Counted from the first letter of the stretch, positions 25,391-36,085 are shown. The stretch: DNA of 64,000 bases from an uncultured Bacteroidales bacterium (GCA_934680015.1 CAKUSP010000001.1:1-64000); one strand, 5' to 3'. The notes: generated from the letters alone by a model not told the origin. Made by a program: numbers and translations.

Positions 25391-27016
25391 ATGGTAGAAT
25401 TTAAGTATGCTCCTATGTTCCAACTCGGTGAAGACCGGACGGAGTATTATAAAATTCCTGGCTCTGAGATGCTCGTGAGCGAAGGGGAATTTGAAGGTCA
25501 TAAAATCTTAAAGGTGAGTCCTGAGGCTTTGACGATTATGGCTAATACAGCCTTTAGGGATGTTAGTTTCATGCTTCGTCGCTCACATAATGAGCAAGTG
25601 GCTAAGATATTAAGTGATCCAGAAGCTTCTGAAAACGATAAATATGTGGCGCTTACTTTTCTTCGTAATGCGGAAGTAGCCTGCAAAGGGAAACTGCCTC
25701 TATGTCAGGATACGGGCACGGCTATTATACATGGCGAAAAGGGTCAGAGTGTGTGGACAGATTTCTGTGATGAGCAGGCACTTTCACTCGGCGTTTTTAA
25801 AACATATACTGAAGAGAATTTGAGGTACTCTCAGAATGCCCCTTTAGATATGTATAATGAGGTTAATACTAAATGTAATTTACCTGCTCAAATAGATATA
25901 GAAGCCACTGAAGGGAAGGAATATCGTTTCCTTTGCATAACAAAAGGTGGTGGTTCTGCCAATAAGACTTATCTTTATCAAGAGACCAAGGTTCGTATTC
26001 AAAATCCCGGTACTTTGGTTCCTTTCCTTGTAGAAAAGATGCGGTCTTTAGGTACTGCAGCTTGTCCTCCATACCATATAGCATTTGTGATCGGTGGAAC
26101 ATCAGCTGAAAGGAATCTTTTGACGGTCAAATTGGCCTCAACTCGATACTATGATTCGCTTCCTACCTCGGGAGATGAAACTGGACGTGCGTTCAGAGAT
26201 GTAGAGTTGGAGGCAACTCTTTTGAAAGAAGCGCAGAAAATAGGGCTTGGTGCTCAGTTCGGCGGTAAATATTTCGCTCATGATGTAAGGGTTATAAGAC
26301 TTCCTCGCCACGGGGCAAGTTGTCCTATTGGATTGGGCGTGAGTTGTTCTGCTGATAGAAATATTAAGACAAAGATTAATTTCGATGGCATCTGGATAGA
26401 GAAATTGGACGATAAGCCATACGAGCTTATTCCCGAGCATCTTCGTAATGCCGGAGAGGGAAATGCTGTTAAGATAGATTTAGACCAGCCTATGAGTGGC
26501 ATTCTTAAAGAACTTACTAAATATCCTGTCAGCACTCGATTGAGCCTTAATGGAACAATAATAGTAGCTAGAGATATAGCTCATGCTAAGATTAAGGCAC
26601 GATTGGACGCAGGGGAACCTATGCCAGAGTATTTCAAAGATCACCCTATCTATTATGCTGGACCAGCCAAGACGCCAGTTGGGATGCCTTGTGGTTCTCT
26701 TGGGCCTACCACGGCTGGGCGTATGGACCCATATGTGGATGAATTCCAGTCACACGGCGGATCTCTAGTGATGCTTGCCAAGGGTAATCGCAGTCAAGCC
26801 GTTACCGATGCTTGTAAGAAGCATGGTGGCTTTTATCTTGGTTCTATTGGCGGTCCTGCTGCTATATTGGCCCAAAATAATATAAAGAGTATAGAATGCG
26901 TTGAGTATCCTGAATTAGGGATGGAAGCTATATGGAAAATAAAGGTAGTTGATTTTCCGGCGTTTATTCTCGTAGATGATAAGGGTAATGATTTTTTCAA
27001 AAAAATAGGCCTATAG
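25391..27016 (+). CDS. Fumarate hydratase class I (Fe-S)
   Basis: This 541-residue enzyme interconverts fumarate and malate using a [4Fe-4S] cluster. Candidate ligands are C105 ([12 protein letters not shown], same position as in E. coli FumA), a Cys in [13 protein letters not shown] and one in [13 protein letters not shown]. The single-chain two-domain form is as in FumA/FumB. It lies 25 nt after prfB and may be partly co-transcribed with it. Confidence 0.93.
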   Translation: MVEFKYAPMFQLGEDRTEYYKIPGSEMLVSEGEFEGHKILKVSPEALTIMANTAFRDVSFMLRRSHNEQVAKILSDPEASENDKYVALTFLRNAEVACKGKLPLCQDTGTAIIHGEKGQSVWTDFCDEQALSLGVFKTYTEENLRYSQNAPLDMYNEVNTKCNLPAQIDIEATEGKEYRFLCITKGGGSANKTYLYQETKVRIQNPGTLVPFLVEKMRSLGTAACPPYHIAFVIGGTSAERNLLTVKLASTRYYDSLPTSGDETGRAFRDVELEATLLKEAQKIGLGAQFGGKYFAHDVRVIRLPRHGASCPIGLGVSCSADRNIKTKINFDGIWIEKLDDKPYELIPEHLRNAGEGNAVKIDLDQPMSGILKELTKYPVSTRLSLNGTIIVARDIAHAKIKARLDAGEPMPEYFKDHPIYYAGPAKTPVGMPCGSLGPTTAGRMDPYVDEFQSHGGSLVMLAKGNRSQAVTDACKKHGGFYLGSIGGPAAILAQNNIKSIECVEYPELGMEAIWKIKVVDFPAFILVDDKGNDFFKKIGL

Positions 27017-27160
27017 TTCTAACTTTTTTTGAAAATTGATAAAATAGTCGTATATTCGCACTGATATGTCCTCACGCACTGAGAGTGATGTGCGGATATG
27101 CGATTGAAATAGAAAGTTAACTACTTTGAAATATTTTGATTTTTCAAGTGTTTTCTTTAG

Positions 27161-27242
27161 GCGGGCGTGTTGAAATTGGTAGACAAGCTAGACTTAGGAT
27201 CTAGTGCCGTAAGGTGTATGGGTTCGACTCCCTTCGCCCGCA
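27161..27242 (+). tRNA. tRNA-Leu (TAG)
   Basis: An 82-nt type II tRNA: acceptor GCGGGCG with CGCCCGC, anticodon stem CTAGA/TCTAG with loop CTTAGGA (anticodon TAG), an extended variable arm (TGCCGTAAGGTGT) and T loop GGTTCGACTCC. The CCA end is not encoded (CAC follows). Confidence 0.95.
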
Positions 27243-27243
27243 C

Positions 27244-27277
27244 AAAAAGGACTATCTCATTTGAGGTAGTCCTTTTT
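27244..27277 (+). terminator. Intrinsic terminator of tRNA-Leu
   Basis: AAAAAGGACTATCTC pairs with GAGGTAGTCCTTTTT (one mismatch or wobble step), giving a long stem with a built-in T-run immediately after the tRNA. Confidence 0.9.
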
Positions 27278-27397
27278 GTATACTATAATGCTTCATGTCG
27301 ATACTTGTTTTATTTTCTGACCCATAATTCCAAGATGTCGTGATGAGGTGTTACATATTCTCGGATATATCGCGGAAAATAGTTAACTTCGTGGGTT

Positions 27398-28216
27398 ATG
27401 AGTTTTTTGAAGAAGGTATTTAGTAATTGGGTAGTAAGAAACTTGCTTATAGCCCTTTTGGTTTTAGTTTTTTTGCTTGTCGGGGCTAATGTTGCTTTGA
27501 AATCGTTTACCCAACACGATAAGACGGTAGAAGTTCCTGATTTTGTGGGTAAAAGTTTATCTGAAGCTGAGTTAATGGCTTCGGAGGATAACTTGAAATT
27601 GATAGTTACCGACTCGGTTTTTGTAACCAGATTTAAACCAGGGGCAGTTTATGTTCAAAATCCTAAGGCTTTTTCTCAAGTGAAAAATGGTAGAAAAATA
27701 TATGTAACCATCAACGCCGAGAGAAAAAAGCAGGTGAGCATGCCTAATCTCGTTGGCCTTACTGTTAGACAGGCGAAAGTGGAACTTTCCTCTAGTGATT
27801 TATTGCTAGGAAATCTTTTATATGTAAAGGATATTGCTACAAACAATGTTTTAGCTCAATTTTCAAATGGCACAGAGTTGATTCCAGGAGTTAAGATAGA
27901 TGCAGGTTCTATAGTAGACTTAAAAGTAGGTGCTAATCCTTCGGATGCTTATACGGTGGTGCCATCCTTTGTGGAACTTTCATATCATAAAGCCATTAAT
28001 GCAGTTCAAGACAGTTACTTAAATGTAGAGCGACTAGTTTTTGATAACAGCGTAAGATCATACTCTGATTCAGTCGCAGCTTTTGTTTACAGGCAGATCC
28101 CTGCATCTACAGATGCTCCTACGCCTATGGGAAAGGGAGTTACATTATATCTTACGCTTGATAGAGGTCGTTTGCCAAAACCTGAGCCTATAGATTCGTT
28201 ATCTTTATATGAGTAG
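27398..28216 (+). CDS. PASTA-domain membrane protein
   Basis: This 272-residue protein has one N-terminal membrane segment (about residues 14-33). Three PASTA repeats follow, starting at VEVPDFVGKSLSEAE, VSMPNLVGLTVRQAK and VVPSFVELSYHKAI. There is no kinase domain; in Bacteroidota stand-alone PASTA proteins are common. PASTA modules bind peptidoglycan or muropeptides in other phyla, so a wall-associated role is plausible. It heads a six-gene cluster with rluD-like, lnt and coaD. Confidence 0.9.
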   Translation: MSFLKKVFSNWVVRNLLIALLVLVFLLVGANVALKSFTQHDKTVEVPDFVGKSLSEAELMASEDNLKLIVTDSVFVTRFKPGAVYVQNPKAFSQVKNGRKIYVTINAERKKQVSMPNLVGLTVRQAKVELSSSDLLLGNLLYVKDIATNNVLAQFSNGTELIPGVKIDAGSIVDLKVGANPSDAYTVVPSFVELSYHKAINAVQDSYLNVERLVFDNSVRSYSDSVAAFVYRQIPASTDAPTPMGKGVTLYLTLDRGRLPKPEPIDSLSLYE

Positions 28217-28221
28217 CAGTA

Positions 28222-29298
28222 ATGTCAGAGGATTGGTTTGAAGATGAATTAGAGGAAACGGGCCAAGCAGCTTGTGAAGAAGAGCCAGAAGTATTCGAGC
28301 ATTTCAGGTTAAATGTGGACGCTGGCCAGACTCCTATGCGTATTGACAAATATATGTCCGAGCATTTGGAGGACACGTCGCGTAATCGTGTGCAATTGGC
28401 CATTAAAGAAGGCTACGTCCATGTAGGCGATAAGGTTGTAAAATCTAATTATATAATTCGCCCGGGGGATGTAATTCGCTTCATAATGCCATATCGAAGA
28501 CGGGGCTTGGAAATATTGCCTCAGGATATTCCTTTGGATATTGTCCACGAAGATGAAGATGTGCTTGTAGTCAATAAAGCAGCTGGGATGGTTGTGCACC
28601 CTGGACATGGGCATTTTGAGGGCACGCTGATAAATGCATTGGCCTATCATCTGGGCATAAGTCAAGGTCCCGATGCTAAAGACGAACGCATGGGAATATT
28701 GGTCCATCGAATAGATAAAGACACATCTGGGCTTCTGCTTGTGGCTAAAAATGATGAAGCACAGTTGCGATTGGCCCGACAATTTTTCGATCACAGCATC
28801 GAAAGGTGTTATAATGCCATCGTATGGGGGAATATCCAGGAAGACGAAGGTCGTGTAGAAGGGTATATCGGAAGAGATCCTAATGACAGATTGCGTTTTC
28901 GTAATTTCGATGATCCACAAAAGGGAAAGCGTGCAGTGACGCATTATCGTGTGCTTGAGCGTTTTGGGTATGTAACTCTTGTAGAGTGCCGATTGGAAAC
29001 CGGCCGCACGCATCAGATAAGAGTGCATATGTCATCGATTGGGCATCCTCTTTTTTCAGATGAGCGTTATGGAGGGCGTGAAATAAGGAAAGGAACGATT
29101 TATGCTAAGTATAAACAGTTTATTAATAATTGCTTTGAGATATGTCCAAGGCAGGCTTTACATGCTAAAACATTAGGCTTTGTGCATCCGAGTACGCACA
29201 AGTTTATGTGTTTCGACTCGCCTTTGCCTGAAGATATGACACAGTTATTGGACAAGTGGAGAAAATATTGTAAAAACATGCCAGATGAAACAGAATAG
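28222..29298 (+). CDS. rluD: RluD-family 23S rRNA pseudouridine synthase
   Basis: This 358-residue protein has an N-terminal acidic extension, an S4 RNA-binding domain (MRIDKYMSEHLEDTSRNRVQ, about 39-95) and the RsuA/RluD catalytic motif HRIDKDTSGLLL with D165 as the nucleophile. RTHQIRVHMSSIGHPL supports RluA/C/D-type assignment. The exact target uridines cannot be read from the sequence, so the symbol is tentative. It overlaps lnt by 14 nt. Confidence 0.88.
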   Translation: MSEDWFEDELEETGQAACEEEPEVFEHFRLNVDAGQTPMRIDKYMSEHLEDTSRNRVQLAIKEGYVHVGDKVVKSNYIIRPGDVIRFIMPYRRRGLEILPQDIPLDIVHEDEDVLVVNKAAGMVVHPGHGHFEGTLINALAYHLGISQGPDAKDERMGILVHRIDKDTSGLLLVAKNDEAQLRLARQFFDHSIERCYNAIVWGNIQEDEGRVEGYIGRDPNDRLRFRNFDDPQKGKRAVTHYRVLERFGYVTLVECRLETGRTHQIRVHMSSIGHPLFSDERYGGREIRKGTIYAKYKQFINNCFEICPRQALHAKTLGFVHPSTHKFMCFDSPLPEDMTQLLDKWRKYCKNMPDETE

Positions 29299-30937
29299 AT
29301 TAGTGATTTTACTGTTGCTCATCTTCTCGGTTTTGATGAGTTTACCTTTTTTAGTTCCTTCGACAGGTGCAGTTGCTCTTGTTGCCTTAATACCGCTGTT
29401 ATGCGCTGAGAGAATAGCTTCTATTAATGGAATAAAGAGATTTTTCTGGTGGTATTATGTCGCTTTTGTACTATTTAACGCTTTGACGACATGGTGGGTA
29501 TGTAAAGCCACGGTGGGTGGAGGTATATTTGCCGTTTTGGCCAATTCTGCCTTTATGTCTATTATTTTCGCTTTGTTCCGAGTTAGTAAGAAACGTTTTA
29601 ACGGAGTTATACCATATTTACTACTAGCTTCCGCTTGGATTGCGTGGGAGAGGTTTTATCTTACTGGAGCACAGATAAGCTGGCCTTGGTTAGTATTTGG
29701 GAATGCGTTTGGGCGTACTACTGGTCTTGTGCAATGGTATGAATATACAGGCTTGCTAGGAGGAAGTTTATGGGTTTGGATGTCTAATTTATCCATTTTC
29801 GGAATACTCGTGAGCCTTTCCGATGGCAGTTTTTATTTATGGAATAAAAAAGCTCGTTATTCGGCGGCATTGGGACTTGCCATATTGATACTTGGCCCGA
29901 TAGCTTGCTCTAAGGTGATTTATGCCAAGTATCGCGAGCGTGCAGATGAGGGACGTTTGGAAGTTATTATGGCACAGTCTAATTTCGATCCTTATCAAAA
30001 GCTGAAAAGCATCCCTCAATCCGCTCAAAACAGACAGGTTATAGATCTTTTTCACAAAGAACTCACTGTGCGAGATTCGCTTAAAACATATCCTTCAGAG
30101 GTCAGCCTTTTAATGCTCCCCGAAACATTTTGTTCGGATATCTGGCTATCTTCGCCACAAGACTCGCCTACATGGCGTTCCTTTGAGAATGAGTTGATAA
30201 GAAAATACCCTAATACTAATCTGCTATTTGGTGCCAGCACTCATAAAGCTTTTTTAACAGACAGTTCCCCGGATATACATGCTCGTAGATTTCGTGATGG
30301 CTCAGGATGGTATCTTTCCTACAATAGTGCTTTTATATTCGATGGTAGAGGAAGAGTTGAGAGAACGGATAAGTCTAAATTGGTAGTTGGGTCAGAACTA
30401 ACCCCATACCCGGAATTGTTCGTTCCTTTGGATGATGCGTTGGGTGGTGTTATGGGAAGAGACGTACCACAAGGATATGCTAAGAATCTGCATGTTGTGG
30501 AGTATTCTCAGTCAGGTTCTGTGGAAAGATCCATCCCTATAGGCGTCCCGATATGTTATGAATCCATTTATCCAGAATTTTGTGCTCAATATGTCAGAAA
30601 AGGGGCCCAGGCTCTTTGCATTATAACTAATGATGGGTGGTGGGGCAATACTGCTGGATATAGACAGCATTTCAGTTATTCTAGACTTCGCGCGATAGAG
30701 CTTCGCAGAGACATTGCACGTTGTGCCAATACTGGCATTTCTGCCTTTATAGATCAGCGAGGAGATGTCTTGGAACAGTCTAAATGGTGGACTCCTGATG
30801 TATTAAGATCTAAAATTAATCTTACTTCTTATCAGACTTTCTTTGCGCAGAATGGGGATATAACGGGTAGGATATGTACGATGATGTTCGTCATTTTGTT
30901 GTTATCATTGTGCGTGAAATTTATAGTAAAGAAATGA
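29285..30937 (+). CDS. lnt: Apolipoprotein N-acyltransferase
   Basis: This 550-residue protein has about 6-8 N-terminal membrane segments and a periplasmic nitrilase-fold domain. The catalytic triad can be placed at E in LMLPETFCSD, K in DKSKLVVGSELTP and C in GVPICYESIYPEF. It adds the third acyl chain to lipoproteins, consistent with the many lipoproteins in this window. It overlaps rluD (14 nt) and coaD (ATGA). Confidence 0.93.
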   Translation: MKQNRLVILLLLIFSVLMSLPFLVPSTGAVALVALIPLLCAERIASINGIKRFFWWYYVAFVLFNALTTWWVCKATVGGGIFAVLANSAFMSIIFALFRVSKKRFNGVIPYLLLASAWIAWERFYLTGAQISWPWLVFGNAFGRTTGLVQWYEYTGLLGGSLWVWMSNLSIFGILVSLSDGSFYLWNKKARYSAALGLAILILGPIACSKVIYAKYRERADEGRLEVIMAQSNFDPYQKLKSIPQSAQNRQVIDLFHKELTVRDSLKTYPSEVSLLMLPETFCSDIWLSSPQDSPTWRSFENELIRKYPNTNLLFGASTHKAFLTDSSPDIHARRFRDGSGWYLSYNSAFIFDGRGRVERTDKSKLVVGSELTPYPELFVPLDDALGGVMGRDVPQGYAKNLHVVEYSQSGSVERSIPIGVPICYESIYPEFCAQYVRKGAQALCIITNDGWWGNTAGYRQHFSYSRLRAIELRRDIARCANTGISAFIDQRGDVLEQSKWWTPDVLRSKINLTSYQTFFAQNGDITGRICTMMFVILLLSLCVKFIVKK

Positions 30938-31398
30938 AAAGAAAAGCTTTATTCCCAGGGTCTTTTGACCCATTTACAGCAGGTCATCTAAATATACTTA
31001 AACGTTCTCTTGCTATGTTTGATGACGTAGTGGTAGCTGTGGGTATTAATGGTGATAAGAGTGGATTTTATGATAATCCTACGAGACTCAAAATCATAGA
31101 ACAGACTTGTAAGGGATTGGGCGGAGTAGAGGTTATAGAATATTCTGGTCTAACGATAGATATTTGTAGAGAGTTGGGTATTAAACATATAGTTAGGGGT
31201 GTGAGGAACATGATTGATTTTGAAACCGAACGTAGTATAGCAGATGCTAATCGTAGACTTGCTCCAGAGATTGATACGATCATTATTCCTACAGCCCAGG
31301 AATTTGCGCATATTTCTTCATCAGCGGTACGAGATATTCTTCGTCACGGGGGAGATACATCTTTATTTATGGCCCCAGGCGTGGAATTGCCTAAGTAA
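30934..31398 (+). CDS. coaD: Phosphopantetheine adenylyltransferase
   Basis: This 154-residue enzyme makes dephospho-CoA. The nucleotidyltransferase motif PGSFDPFTAGHLNI (TxGH) lies at the N-terminus and ISSSAVRDI near the C-terminus. The ATG at 30934 overlaps the lnt stop as ATGA and gives the standard length. A start 20 codons earlier would add a non-homologous extension. Confidence 0.95.
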   Translation: MKRKALFPGSFDPFTAGHLNILKRSLAMFDDVVVAVGINGDKSGFYDNPTRLKIIEQTCKGLGGVEVIEYSGLTIDICRELGIKHIVRGVRNMIDFETERSIADANRRLAPEIDTIIIPTAQEFAHISSSAVRDILRHGGDTSLFMAPGVELPK

Positions 31399-31399
31399 A

Positions 31400-32224
31400 A
31401 TGAGAAAAATTGCTTTTATAGTTTGTGGCTTTTTGCTGTTGCCAATGTATCTTCGAGCTCAAGTAGATTCTGCCTCTAGAGTTAGATTATCTGAGATGCT
31501 TGAGCAGTACTATGACGCTATGATATTTGAAGATAACACAGTTAAGGAGAGTGAGTGCGATTATCTTATAGAGTCATGTAAGGATTCCATCGTCAGGCAG
31601 TTTGTAGCTACGGAAATACTCGAACATTACATGGATCCACCTCTGATGGGGGAAGAAGCGGTGGCTATATATATTTATGAAAAATGGTTCATGACAGAGA
31701 AGGTACATATAGCTGATAGTTGGAAGGATTTTGAGGCCAATGCTTTCTATCAGTTTAATCACCAAAGCATGATTGATATGGTAGCGCCAGAGTTGACTTT
31801 ATACGATGAGAGAGGAAAAGAGTTCGTTATTCCCGGGAATGAAATAGGTATTTTGTATTTTTATGACACCTCATGTGCTAAATGCAAATTGACTTCCTCG
31901 TGGCTTCCTTCTGTTTTGGCCAATGTGCGCATTCCCATTGTTTTTTATGCGGTATATTGTGGAACTGATGCAGAGTCGTGGCACGATTTTACTCGCTCCT
32001 TTAATGGAGGCTCGGAAAATGTAAAGGTTATACATTTATGGGATCCGCAGATGGATTCTGATTATCAGATGAAATACGGAGTTACCAGTACTCCTAAACT
32101 ATTTTTCGTAGATGATGCTCACATAATAAGGGGTAGACGCTTAGACAAAACTGCCCTTGAACAGATACTAACTATATACGAATCATATTATGGCCAGTCG
32201 GAAGAAGAAAAAAAGAAAAGCTGA
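31400..32224 (+). CDS. Exported thioredoxin-fold protein (DUF5106-like N-terminus)
   Basis: This 274-residue protein starts at the ATG right after coaD. It has a signal peptide (MRKIAFIVCGFLLLPMYLRA), an alpha-helical region with the DUF5106 look (about 30-140) and a C-terminal thioredoxin fold with the CxxC motif SCAKC, a cis-Pro loop STPKLFF and a DPQMDSDY helix. It is probably a periplasmic thiol-disulfide or peroxidase-type protein. The partner is unknown. Confidence 0.8.
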   Translation: MRKIAFIVCGFLLLPMYLRAQVDSASRVRLSEMLEQYYDAMIFEDNTVKESECDYLIESCKDSIVRQFVATEILEHYMDPPLMGEEAVAIYIYEKWFMTEKVHIADSWKDFEANAFYQFNHQSMIDMVAPELTLYDERGKEFVIPGNEIGILYFYDTSCAKCKLTSSWLPSVLANVRIPIVFYAVYCGTDAESWHDFTRSFNGGSENVKVIHLWDPQMDSDYQMKYGVTSTPKLFFVDDAHIIRGRRLDKTALEQILTIYESYYGQSEEEKKKS

Positions 32225-32435
32225 TTCATCGATAGATATCAGTTTATTAGAAAAAGAGCGTCGCGCTTTGAAGCGTCGTCATAGAAAAGTAGTGCTTTTT
32301 AATGATAGGGAGCTTTCTCTAATAGAAGAGTATTGTCGTAGTCATAAAATTAGTTCCAAGTCTTCTATGATGCGTAGCATAGTAATGGAAAAATTACTGA
32401 CTGATTTGGGGCAGAATCCACCGACTCTTTTTTGA
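32190..32435 (+). CDS. Small basic protein, possible ribbon-helix-helix fold
   Basis: The 81-residue product has a very basic N-terminus (MASRKKKKRKAD) followed by VVLFNDRELSLIEEYCRSHK and SSMMRSIVMEKLL, a strand-helix-helix pattern like ribbon-helix-helix DNA-binding proteins. Its start overlaps the preceding gene by 35 nt, so translation is probably coupled. The target and function are unknown. Confidence 0.65.
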   Translation: MASRKKKKRKADSSIDISLLEKERRALKRRHRKVVLFNDRELSLIEEYCRSHKISSKSSMMRSIVMEKLLTDLGQNPPTLF

Positions 32436-32441
32436 AACTGC

Positions 32442-33110
32442 TTATATTTTCCAGTCAATAGGGCTTTTGCCTATAGATTTTAGAAAAGTATTGGCCTGTG
32501 AAAACGGGTGGCTTCCGAAGAAAGCGCCGCGTGCTAGTGGTGAAGGATGAGCAGCTTTCAATATAAGATGCTTTGACGAATCGATTAGAGGCGCCTTGCT
32601 TTGCGCATAATTGCCCCAAAGAAGAAAGACTATTCCGCTATAATTGGCACTGAGATAGGATATTATATGGTCTGTAAATTGGATCCATCCTATATTTCTA
32701 TGGCTTCCTGGCTCGTGAGCGCGGACCGTAAGAATGGAATTCAATAGTAGAACGCCTTGCTCTTCCCAAGGTGAAAGATCGCTAGCGCCACTGGTAAGAA
32801 TGCCTAAATCGGAACTTAACTCTTTAAATATATTTTTTAAAGAAGGTGGCGTTTTAACATCGTTTGGAACACTGAAAGATAACCCACATGCTTGACCCTG
32901 CTCATGATATGGATCTTGTCCTAAGATAACGACCTTTACTTTTTGAGGAGGGCAAAGGTCGAGCGCCCGGAAAATGTCCCTATACTTAGGGTATATTATA
33001 ACTTCACTTTCGCGTTCCTTTTCCAAATAAGAACAAAGCTCTACAAAGTAGGGCTTTACAAACTCACTCTGCAGAGCTTTTCTCCATTCTATATTAGAGG
33101 GAAGAATCAA
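32442..33110 (-). CDS. ung: Uracil-DNA glycosylase
   Basis: This 222-residue base-excision enzyme has the catalytic motif GQDPYHEQGQACGLSF with D66, and the C-terminal HPSPLARGAFFG motif with the catalytic His. Family 1 (Ung) length is typical. Its start overlaps the lon stop by 4 nt, so it is coupled to lon. Only 6 bp separate its stop from the convergent gene at 32435. Confidence 0.95.
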   Translation of the reverse strand: MILPSNIEWRKALQSEFVKPYFVELCSYLEKERESEVIIYPKYRDIFRALDLCPPQKVKVVILGQDPYHEQGQACGLSFSVPNDVKTPPSLKNIFKELSSDLGILTSGASDLSPWEEQGVLLLNSILTVRAHEPGSHRNIGWIQFTDHIISYLSANYSGIVFLLWGNYAQSKAPLIDSSKHLILKAAHPSPLARGAFFGSHPFSQANTFLKSIGKSPIDWKI

Positions 33111-35509
33111 AATATAAAGTTTATAACATCGTTTATATTTTTAACATAGTGGAAAGTCAGCCCTTTAATGTAGACTTCCTTTATGTCTTCCACATCCTTA
33201 CGATTGTCTTCGCTGATAACGATAGTAGTAACTCCAGCTCGTTTTGCAGCGAGAATCTTCTCTTTTATTCCTCCTACGGGAAGCACCTTGCCTCTAAGAG
33301 TCATTTCTCCTGTCATAGCGATATGCTTTTTAACAGGTTCTCCACGAAGAGCACTTACCATAGAACTTACAAGTGTAATTCCAGCAGATGGCCCGTCTTT
33401 AGGAGTAGCTCCTTCTGGAACATGCACATGAATGTCTTTTTTAGAGAACTCCTCGGCGGTAAGCCCTGCGATTTCTGGATGAGCCTTAATGTACTGGTAT
33501 GCAATGGTTGCAGATTCTTTCATGACATCTCCTAAATTACCAGTCATCGAAAGAGTCCCTTTACCTTCGGAAATTGAACTCTCTACAAATAGAATCTCTC
33601 CTCCCATCTGTGTCCATGCCAATCCAGTTACTACACCTACACCCTCGTTCCCTTCTTGTCTGTCGTGCATTGCGCTTGGCAAACCTAAGTATTCTTTAAG
33701 GTGCTGTGGCTCAATGGTGCTTGGGTATTCCTGCCCTAAAGCTATTTTTTTCGCGGTAACACGGGCAATCTTTGCAATCTGTTTTTCCAGTGAGCGAACA
33801 CCACTTTCGTGCGTATAATTATCGATGATCTCTTTAAGAGCTTTGGAGCTGATCTTTAAGGAATTCTTTGCCAATCCGTGCTCTTCTAACTGCTTAGGGA
33901 TGAGATATTTTTTAGCGATCTCCATCTTTTCCTCTGCTAGATATCCGGTGACATTGATAATTTCCATACGATCCAGAAGTGCTGGCTGTATAGGAGAAAT
34001 ACTATTAGCCGTGGTGATAAAGAGAACATGCGATAGGTCGTAGTCCAAATCGAGGTAGTTATCATGGAATGTAACATTCTGTTCTGGGTCCAAGACCTCA
34101 AGTAAAGCAGATGAAGGATCTCCTTTAAAATCGGAAGATATTTTGTCTATTTCATCCAATACGATAACTGGGTTGGATGTTCCAGCCTTCTTAATGCCAT
34201 TAAGTATACGGCCAGGAAGTGCCCCCACATATGTCTTTCTGTGTCCTCTAATTTCGGCTTCATCATGCATGCCTCCCAGTGCTATTCTAACATATTTTCG
34301 GCCAAGTGCCTTAGCTACTGACTTGCCTAAACTGGTTTTCCCTACTCCTGGAGGACCATAAAGGCAAAGGATAGGAGACTTCATGTTTCCCTTTAACTTT
34401 AAAACAGCCAGATACTCTATTATTCTTTCTTTAACTGTTTCAAGTCCATAGTGATCGCTATCCAGTACTTTCTGTGCATGCTTTAAGTCAAGATTGTCCT
34501 TGCTCATCTCGTTCCATGGGAGATCGAGCATGAATTCGAGATAGTTATATTGGACGGAATAATCTGGAGAATTAGGGTTGTATTTCTCTAACTTTGCAAG
34601 TTCCTTGTCGAAGGTCTTAGCTATTTCTTTAGGCCAATTCTTATTCAAAGCACGCTCCCTTAGATCGGCAGTATCGTCGGTCCCACCCATTCCAAGTTCT
34701 TCCTGAATGGTACGCAACTGACTATTAAGATAATACTCCCTTTGTTGCTGATCCATGTCCTGCTTAACCTTCAAGTTTATTTCCTGCTTAATGTTAAGTA
34801 GTTGAAGCTGACTATCTAGAAGTGCTAGCAGTTTCATTCCGCGCGCTCTAATATCATCGTACTGGAGCAGATCTATTCTTCCTTCGAAGTTATCTGTATC
34901 GACAGAAGTAGCTATGAAGTTAACTAAGAAGGGTAGGTCATCTATGCTACGCAGAGCACCGATTACCTCTTTACTACCTAAGGAAGTAGCGCTGATTACT
35001 TGGCTCGCTGCATCCTTAAGCGTCGAAATCATACCTCTAACATCCGATGCGTTTTCGTTTGTCAAAATGTCGTCAAGGTAGTGAATTCTAGCTTTTATAT
35101 AAGGTTCGAAATCGACCACACCATCTATATATAGTCGTTTGACGCCTTGGAGAATAGCAGTGTAGTTCCCATCTGGCATCTGAATAGTCTTTAGAATTTT
35201 TGCTAAAGTTCCGAATTTATATAAATCTTCTTCACCAGGATCTTCCACATTGGCATCTAGTTGTGGCACTGCACCGATAAGGCTACCGCGTTTTTCCGCT
35301 TCTTTTATCAGTCTAATAGATTTGGCTCTTCCGACTGTTATCGGGAAAATGGCATGGGGAAATAATACAGCCCCTCTAAGAGCTAAAATGGGAACAACTT
35401 CTGGAAAGTCTTTCTCATCCATATTTAAAGGGATATCCCCTTGAACTACAGGAATAACACTTATTTCTGCAGGATTCTCTCTTGAAAAATATTCTTTATC
35501 TTTTATCAT
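33107..35509 (-). CDS. lon: ATP-dependent protease Lon
   Basis: This 800-residue protein has an N-terminal LAN domain ([20 protein letters not shown]), a AAA+ module (Walker [10 protein letters not shown], Walker [11 protein letters not shown]) and a C-terminal protease with the Ser-Lys dyad: S in [14 protein letters not shown] and K in [14 protein letters not shown]. It degrades misfolded and regulatory proteins in the cytosol. A TAAATTTG box lies 10 nt before its start, and dispersed repeat copy C lies about 80-170 bp upstream. Confidence 0.96.
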   Translation of the reverse strand: MIKDKEYFSRENPAEISVIPVVQGDIPLNMDEKDFPEVVPILALRGAVLFPHAIFPITVGRAKSIRLIKEAEKRGSLIGAVPQLDANVEDPGEEDLYKFGTLAKILKTIQMPDGNYTAILQGVKRLYIDGVVDFEPYIKARIHYLDDILTNENASDVRGMISTLKDAASQVISATSLGSKEVIGALRSIDDLPFLVNFIATSVDTDNFEGRIDLLQYDDIRARGMKLLALLDSQLQLLNIKQEINLKVKQDMDQQQREYYLNSQLRTIQEELGMGGTDDTADLRERALNKNWPKEIAKTFDKELAKLEKYNPNSPDYSVQYNYLEFMLDLPWNEMSKDNLDLKHAQKVLDSDHYGLETVKERIIEYLAVLKLKGNMKSPILCLYGPPGVGKTSLGKSVAKALGRKYVRIALGGMHDEAEIRGHRKTYVGALPGRILNGIKKAGTSNPVIVLDEIDKISSDFKGDPSSALLEVLDPEQNVTFHDNYLDLDYDLSHVLFITTANSISPIQPALLDRMEIINVTGYLAEEKMEIAKKYLIPKQLEEHGLAKNSLKISSKALKEIIDNYTHESGVRSLEKQIAKIARVTAKKIALGQEYPSTIEPQHLKEYLGLPSAMHDRQEGNEGVGVVTGLAWTQMGGEILFVESSISEGKGTLSMTGNLGDVMKESATIAYQYIKAHPEIAGLTAEEFSKKDIHVHVPEGATPKDGPSAGITLVSSMVSALRGEPVKKHIAMTGEMTLRGKVLPVGGIKEKILAAKRAGVTTIVISEDNRKDVEDIKEVYIKGLTFHYVKNINDVINFIF

Positions 35510-35519
35510 AATCGAACTC

Positions 35520-35527
35520 CAAATTTA
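35520..35527 (-). promoter_or_regulatory. -7 box for lon
   Basis: TAAATTTG on the minus strand ends 10 nt before the lon ATG (35509). If used, repeat copy C would lie upstream of the promoter and not in the transcript. Confidence 0.45.
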
Positions 35528-36028
35528 ATAACTTTCAAAAAATAATCTACGTTATTTCAGTAAATCTTTTTTGTCTACATCCCTTTTCGCATTAGTTATG
35601 TGCCACTGGCACACTTCTTCTTCTAAAAGAAATCTATTCTCAAAAATCTAATGCTATCTAACGCAATTTATTTATTTTCGCCAAAATGTCAGTGCAAACT
35701 GACCAAAAAGTATAGGTCAATCTCCGTGCCAATTATTATTGTCCGGCAGAATGCCTTTTTCACGGACAAATAATCTTTTGCTCAGTTTTTTTTTTTAGAA
35801 ACGTGAAAAATAAGTAACTTCAGAGTTATCTTCTGTTTTCGAGAGAAGTCTCCGAAAAGTATAAGATAGATGATGCAAGTTTCTTAAAAAGTTTCATAAG
35901 ATTTGGACTTTTGGTTCGGCGTTGATAAACGAAGGTTCATTTTAAGTCATTTTTTATGAAAAATTGAATATCGAGTCAAATGATGTTGTACTATTTTACT
36001 TAAAATTAAATGTTTTTGCTTTCATGGT
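35528..36028. other. Intergenic region between lon and the HU gene
   Basis: About 500 bp of AT-rich sequence holds repeat copy C (35590-35680). No coding region or further RNA structure could be supported in the remainder. Confidence 0.5.
35590..35680 (-). repeat. Dispersed repeat, copy C (upstream of lon)
   Basis: The core (35631-35680) is the most diverged copy, but its flank matches copy A best. Both have CATTAGT, a hairpin (here TGTGCC/GGCACA at 35599-35613) and CTTCnTCTTC before the core. The hairpin stem differs in sequence from copy A while keeping its pairing. Confidence 0.55.
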
Positions 36029-36060
36029 ATTGCTTGTTATTTAAAAAAGTTTTATTTTTG
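36029..36060 (+). promoter_or_regulatory. Promoter of the HU-family gene
   Basis: ATTG (36029-36032), a 20-nt spacer and TATTTTTG (36053-36060) are one base from the full Bacteroidota consensus. The leader would be about 20 nt. Confidence 0.65.
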
Positions 36061-36085
36061 CGCCATTAAAAAATTAAACAAACTT

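Noticed and set aside
28309-29028. Long 239-codon frame antisense to the rluD gene
   Set aside because: It lies wholly inside a well-supported pseudouridine synthase gene and shows His/Tyr-rich shadow composition with no domain.
30874-30933. Longer coaD start upstream of 30934
   Set aside because: It would add 20 non-conserved residues inside lnt; the ATGA-overlap start gives the standard enzyme length.
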